Shown here: positions 56,508 to 64,000 of the stretch, in pieces
Layout of the letters: each line of letters begins with the position of its first letter
How positions within the stretch are numbered: the stretch's first letter is position 1
NCBI GenBank assembly: GCA_963838885.1
Contig: CAWITB010000007.1
Coordinates: forward strand, 1 to 64,000
DNA length: 64,000 bases
Direction of reading: 5' to 3'
From: JAICMB01 sp963838885
GTDB taxonomy: Bacteria > Acidobacteriota > Terriglobia > Bryobacterales > Bryobacteraceae
Notes under the pieces: generated by a model
The model's input: only the letters and a program-made list of their open reading frames with translations
What the model was told of the DNA's origin: nothing
Databases searched by the model: none
Position numbers and translations under genes: made by a program

Positions 56508-56810
56508 CCGGCGAGGAACTGCGCTTACGAGGAAGCGGTGGCCAATTTGCAGATCTCGACCAATGGCGATTGACACACTCCTGCGCGGCGGCGCTCAAGA
56601 TGGCCGCGCTGCTGGCAGGCATTGGACCGGGCGACGAAGCGATTATGCCGTCGTTCGCCTTCGACAGCACCGCCAACGCGGTGGTGTTGCGCGGGGCGTA
56701 GCGGTATTCGTGGACATCCGTCCGGACACGCTCAATCAGGATGAAGCATTGGCAGAGAGCGCCATCACACCGCGCACGCGAGCCATTTTGCCGGGTACAC
56801 TATACGCCAC
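56470..56810 (+). pseudogene. WecE/DegT-type sugar aminotransferase remnant
   Basis: N-terminal part of a PLP-dependent nucleotide-sugar aminotransferase: TIPYNRPHLTGEEL, LTHSCAAALKMAALLAGIGP, then PGDEAIMPSFAFDSTANAVV, and after a shift near 56695 AVFVDIRPDTLNQDEALAES and ITPRTRAILPVHY. An internal piece is missing and the second half, including the PLP lysine, is absent where an IS remnant begins. It would have made an amino sugar for surface glycans. Confidence 0.75.
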
Positions 56811-56859
56811 ATTATTCAAGCGGTCTTTACTCCTAGCGCCATCGACGATGAGGTCTTCG

Positions 56860-57215
56860 CCGCCCAACAGCACGTACGGCGGTGTAGGAATCACAAACTG
56901 CGCAACGTGCTCGATGAGCTGCCGGAAGCAGGGACAGACCCTGAACCTAATGGGTGAGGTCTGGAAAGTGACTACCGCCGAAGAAGGCGAACAACGTTTG
57001 GAACAATTAGCGCGTTACTTGGAGCGCGATAATGCGACCGCTGCCGCCAGTCTGCGCGATTGCCTTGCCACGACCAACATGATCGAGAGTCCGCAAAGCG
57101 GCATTGCCCGCCGCACGGGCAACGTGACGCGCTGGCGAGATCTGGACATGGTGGAGCGTTGGGTGGCTTCGGCCTGGCTGCTCACGGAAAAGCATTTCCG
57201 CAAGCTTGACCGCCA
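56860..57215 (+). pseudogene. IS256-like transposase remnant
   Basis: RRCRNHKLRNVLDELPE, then EEGEQRLEQLARYLERDNAT and AAASLRD, then CLATTNMIESPQSGIARRTG with RWRDLDMVERWVASAWLLTE and KHFRKLDRHR. This matches the C-terminal part of mutator-type transposases with an internal deletion between ASLRD and CLATTN and a frame change near 56955. It differs from the other IS256-type remnant at 53.0-53.5 kb. Confidence 0.7.
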
Positions 57216-57604
57216 CCGTAGTAGCGGCGGTAATTCATCTTAAGCTACTTTCCCTTGCGATATTTCAGCTTGGTTTTACTGACCTTCAACTACGGATGGG
57301 ACACCCTCTTTTCCCGTATGGTCTGCCACTTTCCTTCGGCTTCCGGATATTAGTGTTGCCGCTGACCAGCTTGTTTACTTTGCTGAAGAAAAGAAGCTTT
57401 TCGAGGTGGTGAAGGTTGAATCAAAGAGATCTTTGACTCGCTTGCAATATCGACGTCGCTCACGCGGAGCGCGCGATAGGGGATTTCATATCATCCTCCA
57501 TAGTTCGGCGTGTGCCGGAATTGGTCACGGTTTCGCGACCAAAACCATTGAATCAAAGCATAGACGGTGTAACTGAGCCGCGATTGTTTGTGCCCGAATC
57601 GCGG
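57216..57604. other. Region without a supported gene
   Basis: About 390 bases after the transposase remnant. No recognised coding sequence. Confidence 0.5.
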
Positions 57605-57633
57605 TTGGCGCTCCACAACCCCGCTGTTACACT
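57605..57633 (+). promoter_or_regulatory. Promoter of proS
   Basis: TTGGCG (57605-57610) and TACACT (57628-57633) are 17 bases apart. The ATG follows ten bases after the -10, so the leader would be three or four bases at most. Confidence 0.5.
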
Positions 57634-57643
57634 GAAAAATTCC

Positions 57644-59352
57644 ATGCACTGGAGCAAACTCTTTATCCCACGCTGCGCGAAGACCCCGCCGAAGCCGAAG
57701 TGATCAGCCATCGCCTTCTGCTGCGCGCCGGATATATCCGGCAACTCGCGGCGGGGATCTACAGCTATCTTTTTCTGGCGCAGCGCTCGCTTCTTAAAAT
57801 CGCGAATATCGTGCGCGAAGAGATGGATGCGATCGGCGCCCAGGAAATGCTTCTGCCGGCGCTGCACCCCGCCGAGCTTTGGCGGGAATCGGGCCGCTGG
57901 GACGTCATGGGCGATAATCTGTTCCGTCTCAAGGACCGCTACGGCCGGCCCATGTGCCTTGGAATGACAGAAGAAGAAGTGATGACGTCGATCGCGCGCG
58001 GCGAAATGCGCAGCTACAAGCAGCTTCCGCAGATCTGGTATCAGATCGCGCCCAAGTTTCGCGATGAGCCGCGCCCTAAATCCGGTCTCTTGCGCGTTAG
58101 GCAGTTTCTCATGAAGGATTCCTACTCCTTCGATCTGGCGCCTCCGGGCCTCGACAATTCCTACGACAAGCACTACGCCGCGTACTGCAAAATTTTCGAC
58201 CGCTGCGGTCTGGAGTACGTGGTGGTCGAAGCTCACTCCGGAGCTATGGGCGGCAAACAGTCGCACGAGTTTATGGTTCCGTCCGATGCCGGTGAAGATC
58301 TCGTCGCCCAGTGCCCCAACTGCAAATACTCGGCGAACCTCGAAAAGGCGGTTTCGCGGCCCACGCCGCCTCAACAAGCCGATGAAGAGGGCGACTACGC
58401 GCCCGAGGAGTTCCATACTCCCGGCCGGAAAACCATCGCCGAGGTTGCGGAGTTCACGAAGCTCCCCGAAACCTCGCAGATCAAGAGCCTGGTCATGGCC
58501 GCTAATGGCGAACCCGTTCTTATCCTGCTTCGGGGCGATCACCAGCTCAGCGAAACGAAGCTCCAGGCCGAGCTCGGAGCTCCCGATATCCGGCCCGCTC
58601 ATCCGGAAGAGATCCGCGAATGGTTCGGCGCCGAAGCGGGATCTCTCGGGCCGATCGGCGTGCGGAACATGCGCGTGCTTGCGGATGAGGCGTTGCGGGG
58701 CCGCCGCAACATGATCGCAGGAGCGAACAAGAACGATTATCATTTGCGCAATGTTACTCCCGATAAGGATTTCACGCCTGAATTTTTGGATTTGCGCCAG
58801 GCCGCGGCGGGGGATCCGTGCTCCAACTGCGGCGCTCCGCTCGAGCTGATCAAGTGCGTGGAGATCGGCCATATTTTCAAGCTCGGGTACAAGTATTCGG
58901 AATCGATGGGGCTGCGCGTTCTTAACGAAGAGGGCCAGGAAGTCGCCGTCATTATGGGTTCCTATGGTATTGGAATCGAGCGCATTTTGAGCGCCGCGAT
59001 CGAACTATATAACGATAAGGACGGCATGGCTCTGCCGCCAACTATTGCTCCGTTCGCCGTGGTCGTCACTCCGGTCAACTACGCCGACAGACAACAGCGC
59101 GGCGCCGCCGAAGAAATCTACGATGCCTGCCGCGACCTCGGCCTGGATGCCTTGATCGACGATCGCGACGAGCGTCCCGGCGTGAAGTTCAAAGACGCCG
59201 ACCTGATCGGGATTCCGTATCGCATCACCGTCGGAAAAAAACTCGCGCAGGGCATCGTCGAGGTAGTAGAACGCCGCACGCGCGGACCCGCGGATATTGC
59301 GGCGGGCGAGGCCGCAAACTATATCCGCGACCGCCTGGATAACATGCGATGA
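57644..59352 (+). CDS. proS: Prolyl-tRNA synthetase (N-terminal frameshift)
   Basis: A class II synthetase charging tRNA-Pro. From ATG 57644 the start MHWSKLFIP is canonical, but a missing C in a CCC run (57667-57669) throws the next codons out of frame; TLREDPAEAEVISHRLLLRA resumes one base over. From the GTG at 57700 the rest is intact for 550 residues: motif 2 region KFRDEPRPKSGLLRVRQFLM, the inserted YbaK-type editing domain (about residues 240-400, MIAGANKNDYHLRN), motif 3 VIMGSYGIGIERI and the anticodon-binding domain. Because the gene is essential, a sequencing error is the likeliest cause. ATGA overlap with the next gene. Confidence 0.93.
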
Positions 59353-60458
59353 GCGTCGACTGGGACGCCGTGCGGGCGCAATTTCCAGCACTTGCCAACT
59401 GGACGCACCTCAACACCGCGACCTTCGGTCAATTGCCGCGCTGCGTGACGGAGCGCGTCGCGCGCCACTTCGCCCATCGCGACGAACTCGCCTGCTCGGA
59501 TTTCTTGGACTGGTTCGACGACTTGGATCGCATTCGAGGCCGCGCCGCGCAGCTCATTCACTGCCAGGCGGCGGACGTCGCCTTCATCCAAAATGCCTCC
59601 TCCGCGCTGGCCTTAATCATTGGCGGCATGGAATGGCAGGCGGGCGATCGCATCGTCACGCTGGAGAATGAATTCCCGAACAACCTCTACGCTCCCGGCG
59701 CGCTCGAACGCCGCGGCGTGGAACTCGTCGAAACTCCCTGGGATAACTTCTACGACTGCATTGACGAGCGAACGCGACTGGTCATCCTGAGTTCGGCGAA
59801 TTACTCGACCGGCTTTGTTCCGCCGCTCGGGGAAATAGCGGCCTTCCTGCGCCAACGCGGTTCGTTGTTCTTCGTCGACGGCACGCAATCCGTCGGGGCC
59901 CTTCAGTTCGATGTCCAGCATGTACGGCCGGACATCCTCGCCATCCATGGTTACAAGTGGCTCAATTCGCCTCTTGGAGCGGGATTTATGTATGTGGCGC
60001 CGGAGTTGCGGAAACGGCTCGATCCCGTGGTGGTCGGTTGGCGTAGCCATCGCGACTGGCGCAACGTCGATAACCTGCATCGCGGCCGCCCCGAGTTTTC
60101 CGAAAACGCCGAAAAATACGAGGGCGGATCCGTCCCGATCGCCCTCTTGTACGCAATGGAGGCCTCCCTCGAGATGCTGCTCCAGATCGGCCCGCAGGCA
60201 ATTGAGCGCCGTGTGCTCGAACTCGGCGCCGAGGTACGAGCCATTGCGCGGCGCCTCGGAGGCGAGCCGGTTTCGGAAAACTCCCCCATTGTCACCGTGC
60301 GCTTCGACGGCGTCGATCCATCCTCGCTCGCGAGATCGCTGAAGGAAAAACGAGTTCTCGTGGCGGCGCGGCACGGTCTGCTCCGCATTTCACCGCATTT
60401 TTACAACAACGAATCGGATTTGGAACGATTCGAGTCCGCGCTGCGAAGTTTGCTGTAG
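59349..60458 (+). CDS. Class V aminotransferase (cysteine-desulfurase-like fold)
   Basis: A 369-residue PLP enzyme. The start WTHLNTATFGQLPRCVTERV, substrate region SSANYSTGFVPPLGEIAAFL, LFFVDGTQSVGALQFDV (PLP aspartate) and ILAIHGYKWLNSPLGAGFMY (PLP lysine) are clear. No conserved reactive cysteine loop of IscS type is seen, so it is more likely an isopenicillin-N-epimerase or kynureninase-like aminotransferase than a desulfurase. It overlaps proS by ATGA and is presumably co-transcribed. Confidence 0.85.
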   Translation: MSVDWDAVRAQFPALANWTHLNTATFGQLPRCVTERVARHFAHRDELACSDFLDWFDDLDRIRGRAAQLIHCQAADVAFIQNASSALALIIGGMEWQAGDRIVTLENEFPNNLYAPGALERRGVELVETPWDNFYDCIDERTRLVILSSANYSTGFVPPLGEIAAFLRQRGSLFFVDGTQSVGALQFDVQHVRPDILAIHGYKWLNSPLGAGFMYVAPELRKRLDPVVVGWRSHRDWRNVDNLHRGRPEFSENAEKYEGGSVPIALLYAMEASLEMLLQIGPQAIERRVLELGAEVRAIARRLGGEPVSENSPIVTVRFDGVDPSSLARSLKEKRVLVAARHGLLRISPHFYNNESDLERFESALRSLL

Positions 60459-60467
60459 ATTCAAGTT

Positions 60468-61895
60468 ATGCCCAGCGGCACGCCGCTTTCCCGGATCGGC
60501 AACATAGTCATTGTGATGCTGGAGAATCGCTCCTTTGACCACATGCTCGGTTATCTTTACGCGGACCGAGGGAATGTGTCTCCTCTTGGACATCCCTACG
60601 ACGGCCTGGCTGGAAGCGAAAGCAATCCCGATGGGAAGGGCGGAGTTGTGAAGGTGTTCCCTATTCAGAGCACGATGCCGAATCCGTATTTTTTCCCCGG
60701 AGCCAATCCTGGCGAAGGATACCTGAATACCAACTCGCAGTTATTCGGCCAGACCAACGCGCCGTCGCCGATTGTTCCCGCTAACAATCAAGGCTTCGTC
60801 GCAAATTTCGCATACACCCTAAGTTGGGAATCGAAAGAGGTGAATCAAGTACTGCCGGGGACGACGCCGTCGCAGATCATGGGCATGTACACGCCGGCGT
60901 TGCTGCCGATTTTATCGAATCTTGCAAAAGGGTACGCCGTATGCGACCAATGGTATGCGTCGGCCCCCACTGAAACGCTTCCTAACCGCGCGTTTGTGCA
61001 TATGGGAACTTCCCAGGGGCATCTCTCGGATTCCGCGGCCAAGGTATTTACCGCGCCGAGTATCTTTGCCTCTCTCGACAAAATCGGCGTCAGTTGGAGC
61101 GTCTACGGTTACAACGCGCCGCCGCTCACGCGCGGCTCGGTGGCGGACATCGCGCAAGCAGCGGAAAGCCACTTTGGGCAGTTTGCCGATTTCCAAAAAG
61201 CGGTCACTTCCGGCAGTCTGGCCAGCTACGTATTCTTGGAGCCGCAATGGGGTTCGGCCGGAAACAGCCAGCATCCGAATTACGATGTCTCGGCCGGTGA
61301 GCGCTTTCTGCACGATATCTATTACACGTTGTACGGTTCGAAAATCTGGCCCGGAACGTTGCTGATCGTCACTTATGACGAGCACGGTGGATGCTACGAT
61401 CACGTGCCCCCGCCGGAAAACGCTATCGCGCCCGACAACTCAACTGGTGAACACGGATTCGACTTCAAGCGCTTCGGCGTGAGAGTGCCCACGGTCCTGG
61501 TGTCACCGCTTATTCCGGCCGGCACGGTGTATCGATCGCCGTTGGCTACGCCGCTCGACCACACCTCGATTCTCGCGACCATTGAAAAACGATTTGGCCT
61601 AGCGCCGCTCACTGCGCGGGATGCGGCGGCAGCAGACGTGGGAGCCGCGCTTACGCAAGCAAAGGCGCGAACAGACGATCCTTTGGCCGGGGTGGCGCCG
61701 CCGGTCAGCAAATCGGCGCCGGCGCTGCCGGCTGGTCCGGACCATCTGGAAATGACGCTTGCCGAAGCTGCGGCCAGGCTGCCTTTGCCGGAGCAGGTAG
61801 GAAACCGGCATTTTGTGCCCCATTTTGCGACCGGCAACGCCGCTATGGATTACGTGCGGAATCGTTATAGCGAGTACGCGAAATCCCGGCAGTAG
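60468..61895 (+). CDS. Phospholipase C/acid phosphatase-type phosphoesterase
   Basis: A 475-residue alkaline-phosphatase-superfamily enzyme of the bacterial phospholipase C group. IGNIVIVMLENRSFDHMLGY holds the first metal ligands (E, N); PTETLPNRAFVHMGTSQGHL, LLIVTYDEHGGCYDHVPPP (D, E, H) and TPLDHTSILATIEKRFGL complete the site. It would cleave phosphate or phosphocholine esters. No signal peptide or Tat motif is evident at this start, unusual for the family. A TAGATT ends six bases before the ATG. The last 53 bases overlap the convergent cytochrome gene. Confidence 0.8.
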   Translation: MPSGTPLSRIGNIVIVMLENRSFDHMLGYLYADRGNVSPLGHPYDGLAGSESNPDGKGGVVKVFPIQSTMPNPYFFPGANPGEGYLNTNSQLFGQTNAPSPIVPANNQGFVANFAYTLSWESKEVNQVLPGTTPSQIMGMYTPALLPILSNLAKGYAVCDQWYASAPTETLPNRAFVHMGTSQGHLSDSAAKVFTAPSIFASLDKIGVSWSVYGYNAPPLTRGSVADIAQAAESHFGQFADFQKAVTSGSLASYVFLEPQWGSAGNSQHPNYDVSAGERFLHDIYYTLYGSKIWPGTLLIVTYDEHGGCYDHVPPPENAIAPDNSTGEHGFDFKRFGVRVPTVLVSPLIPAGTVYRSPLATPLDHTSILATIEKRFGLAPLTARDAAAADVGAALTQAKARTDDPLAGVAPPVSKSAPALPAGPDHLEMTLAEAAARLPLPEQVGNRHFVPHFATGNAAMDYVRNRYSEYAKSRQ

Positions 61896-62260
61896 TCGCG
61901 GCCCGCAGCTTCGTTCCCCACGCAGCGCCCCGCTTGATCCAATCCGTGAGGATCGCGATATCTCGCGAGGAAAGCTTCTGGCCCGGCGGCATTTGCACTT
62001 CGCCATTGTGGCGGATCGCTCGAACGAGAGCGCTCTCTTCGGGCTTGCCTGGGACCACCGCCGGGCCGCCGCTCTTACGATCTTTCAGCAGCGTGGCGCG
62101 ATCTTCAAACGAGATATCTCCATCGTCTAGTTCGTGATTATGGCAACCGAGGCAATGTTTCATTAGGATCGGCGCAACCCGGTCGTCGAAAAAGCGCGCT
62201 CCCTCTTCGGACGGCTCCGCCGCGCGCCACTGCGACCAGGCAGAGGAGCACCGCGATCAC
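61843..62260 (-). CDS. Small cytochrome-c-type protein (frameshifted)
   Basis: An exported mono-haem protein. A GTG at 62260 overlapping the propeller gene stop (GTGA) encodes the signal peptide VIAVLLCLVAVARG. After a one-base shift near 62220 it continues EEGARFFDDRVAPILMKHCL, with the haem site C-L-G-C-H, then PGKPEESALVRAIRHNGEVQ and MPPGQKLSSRDIAILTDWIK, where the methionine of QMPP is the likely axial ligand. This is the small c-type domain common in Planctomycete- and Acidobacteria-type secreted proteins. It overlaps the convergent phosphoesterase at its 3' end. Confidence 0.7.
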
Positions 62261-63363
62261 TTCAGCTTCATTCCAATGCCGAACTGATTTCCGGCGCGGA
62301 CCACTCTTTGGTCGGCAATTTCGAGATCCAGCAGTTTCTCGCTCTGCACCCGATGCCCTTTTTCATCCCGCAGCGCGGCAACAATCTTCTTCGTCGCGAC
62401 ATCGATGATATCGCCAGTCGAAGCGTAGGCCATGCGGCCATCCATGCTGAAACTGATCCAGCCCGGGAAATCGCTCAGCTTGATCGTTATGCCCTGCTTC
62501 GGCGGCATCACGGTCGCATCGAAAACATGAACGGCGTTGTTGGCCCCATCCACGACCCACAGTTCCTTCTCATCGGGAGTCAAGGCGATTCCGTGACTCG
62601 GACAGGAATGGCGCTGCACGGGACCTTGCTTATAGCCCTGTACTTCCACTCGATACAGCTTCTTGCCGCTTTGGAGATCGCCGACCTCGAATCCCAGCAG
62701 CTCGTTCACGTTTAGGAATACCAGCGTGTTGCTTCCGTTCACCGTGAACGGTCGAATTCCAGCCGCAAACGGCCCCACCGTGCCCATGATCGTATTCGTC
62801 TTAGGGTCCGCGATGCGGAGCAGCGGGGACTTCAAGCCCGCGAGATAAACGCGCGATCCATCGGGCGCCCAGATCGTATTGTGCGATCCGGATTTGGTTT
62901 CAACGGTGGCGATCACGTCGCCCGTATCCGCATTCACGACGTGCCACGCGGGACCTTCCAGTTGTGGGACGTACATCGTTTTGCCATCGGGAGAAATGGC
63001 CATGCGGTCGCAGCCACCTTCGTACGCTTTCTCCCACAATTTCCGCCCCGTGACGATGTCGAGCGCCATCATGCGGTTGATGTTCGAGACATACATTTTG
63101 CCGGTTGCGGCGCTGGCGGCGAAGCCTTTGACGTTTTCGACCTTTTGCCCGGACGCATACTCCCACGTTTGAAAACGCTTCACCAACTTATAGCCGTTGT
63201 CGATATCGAAGACCAGGATTCCAACGCCGCCCCATTGGGTATAGTTGCGAATCCCCGGACTAGCGAGGTAGAGAAGATGTTTCGGTTTGACCGTTTGAGC
63301 GGACAAAATGGCAAGCGCGAATAGGCACGCGACGATGAACCGTGCAAGACGTTGAGCGAACAT
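62257..63363 (-). CDS. Secreted YVTN/YncE-type beta-propeller
   Basis: A 368-residue exported protein: signal peptide (FIVACLFALAILSAQ) and a seven-bladed propeller with blades such as GKMYVSNINRMMALDIVTGR, RMAISPDGKTMYVPQ, TIWAPDGSRVYLAGL and GIALTPDEKELWVVDGANNA. Such proteins often support redox or sugar metabolism or act as lactonases; no active site can be assigned. It is coupled to the cytochrome gene, suggesting an electron-transfer or surface complex. Confidence 0.8.
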   Translation of the reverse strand: MFAQRLARFIVACLFALAILSAQTVKPKHLLYLASPGIRNYTQWGGVGILVFDIDNGYKLVKRFQTWEYASGQKVENVKGFAASAATGKMYVSNINRMMALDIVTGRKLWEKAYEGGCDRMAISPDGKTMYVPQLEGPAWHVVNADTGDVIATVETKSGSHNTIWAPDGSRVYLAGLKSPLLRIADPKTNTIMGTVGPFAAGIRPFTVNGSNTLVFLNVNELLGFEVGDLQSGKKLYRVEVQGYKQGPVQRHSCPSHGIALTPDEKELWVVDGANNAVHVFDATVMPPKQGITIKLSDFPGWISFSMDGRMAYASTGDIIDVATKKIVAALRDEKGHRVQSEKLLDLEIADQRVVRAGNQFGIGMKLK

Positions 63364-63380
63364 GGGGAGGACGAGACACT

Positions 63381-63824
63381 ATGATACACGATCACTTCTT
63401 AAGAGCGGCGCTCGAACAGGCGCGCAAGAGTCTTGCCGAAGGCGGTATACCCGTCGGCGCCGTCCTGGTCCACGAGGGCAAGATCGTCGCCGAGGGTCAC
63501 AATTGCCGTGTCCAGACCGGCAGCCCCATCGATCATGGAGAAATGAATTGCCTGCGCAACGCGGGCCGATTGCCGGCCAAGATTTATCGGGAATGCACCA
63601 TGTATTCGACGCTCTCGCCCTGTCCGATGTGCAGCGGCGCAATCATACTGTACAAGATTCCAAACGTCGTCGTGGGTGAGAACAAAAACTTCTTAGGGCC
63701 GGAGAATTATCTGCGCGGCAATGGCATTGGCGTGGAAGTCGTTCAAGACGACGAATGTATTCAGCTCATGGCCGAGTTCATCAAAAATCGGCCCGATCTC
63801 TGGAACGAAGACATAGGCCTATGA
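63381..63824 (+). CDS. Cytosine deaminase, yeast FCY1-type
   Basis: A 147-residue zinc deaminase turning cytosine into uracil for pyrimidine salvage. H52-G-E54 (GSPIDHGEMNCLRNAGRL) and C81-P-M-C84 (LSPCPMCSGAI) bind zinc and supply the proton-shuttling glutamate. The C-terminus VVQDDECIQLMAEFIKNRPD with LWNEDIGL closely follows the fungal enzyme, including the terminal E-D-I-G segment that closes the site. Most bacteria use the unrelated CodA. The ATG at 63381 has GGGGAGG about ten bases upstream; an upstream extension from 63342 overlaps the divergent gene. Confidence 0.85.
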   Translation: MIHDHFLRAALEQARKSLAEGGIPVGAVLVHEGKIVAEGHNCRVQTGSPIDHGEMNCLRNAGRLPAKIYRECTMYSTLSPCPMCSGAIILYKIPNVVVGENKNFLGPENYLRGNGIGVEVVQDDECIQLMAEFIKNRPDLWNEDIGL

Positions 63825-63836
63825 GTCCAAACCCGC

Positions 63837-64000
63837 TTACTTCCCGACCGCAAGGATTGAAAAGGAATCCGGCTCCATCGGTCCGCGGCGCGCTCGTCCT
63901 CCCGCTGGAGGAGGGGACGGCGGCAGCCCAAATTTGGCGGCGATCAGCAGGATTCGGTTTGTTTTCTTGTCGAGGGTTAGAGTTTTTGCGCTGGGCATGG
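63837..64000 (-). CDS. YVTN-type beta-propeller protein, C-terminal end (partial)
   Basis: Only the last 54 codons are in the window. AKTLTLDKKTNRILLIAAKF is the final propeller strand with its T-L-D-x-K-T motif, followed by a proline-rich stretch and SFSILAVGK before the stop. This resembles the end of YncE/YVTN propellers. The rest lies to the right. Confidence 0.6.
   Translation of the reverse strand, partial: MPSAKTLTLDKKTNRILLIAAKFGLPPSPPPAGGRARRGPMEPDSFSILAVGK

Noticed and set aside
57553..58872. 439-codon reverse frame opposite proS
   Set aside because: Shadow frame over a conserved synthetase, with repetitive Arg/His/Ala composition.

Overview
The window looks like a chromosomal segment of an Acidobacteriota bacterium, probably Bryobacterales/Solibacter-like. 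This is inferred from about 60% GC, a PEP-CTERM protein, secreted PQQ/beta-propeller proteins, a DUF2924-plus-recombinase pair, a membrane spermidine-synthase-like protein and many start codons lying just downstream of a -10 box. No rRNA, tRNA or CRISPR array was recognised.

Layout. (1) 1-5.6 kb is a decayed mobile island: a frameshifted serine recombinase running off the left edge with its DUF2924 partner, an eroded AbiEi/AbiEii-like type IV toxin-antitoxin pair, a tyrosine-integrase C-terminus, a small intact WYL-like gene and a broken P4-type primase. The island abuts the first codons of a secreted TPR-like gene. (2) 5.6-24 kb is ordinary chromosome: GH5-like glycosidase, YHS protein, M19 dipeptidase, ABC-2 exporter, amidohydrolase, DinB-like protein, membrane spermidine-synthase-like protein, an ECF sigma remnant, VOC proteins, lysC, cmk, a TPR protein, a penicillin-binding protein and an SDR. 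(3) 24.4-32.6 kb is accessory: a broken VapBC pair, a 756-aa protein with a zinc ribbon and a PD-(D/E)xK-like nuclease signature, a PVA-dehydrogenase-like quinohaemoprotein, a zinc-ribbon protein, a receiver-like protein, and a two-gene TIR-like plus prokaryotic-YEATS-like module. (4) 32.65-52.8 kb is one unbroken fused str-S10-spc-alpha run from rpsL to rplQ, including fusA, tuf, secY, adk, map and rpoA, with a promoter in front and a terminator behind. (5) 52.8-64 kb holds IS256-type remnants, a PEP-CTERM protein coupled to a membrane protein, a wecE-type remnant, proS, a class V aminotransferase, a phospholipase-C-type phosphoesterase, a beta-propeller/cytochrome pair, a yeast-type cytosine deaminase and the end of another propeller gene.

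The best candidates for undescribed biology are the TIR/YEATS-like pair with an inverted repeat over its -10 box (31.57-32.62 kb) and the nuclease-like protein next to VapBC with its own upstream palindrome (25.3-27.8 kb). Single-base frameshifts recur outside the mobile DNA, even in essential proS, but none was seen in the 20-kb ribosomal run. Each frameshift may therefore be a sequencing or assembly error and needs checking against reads.
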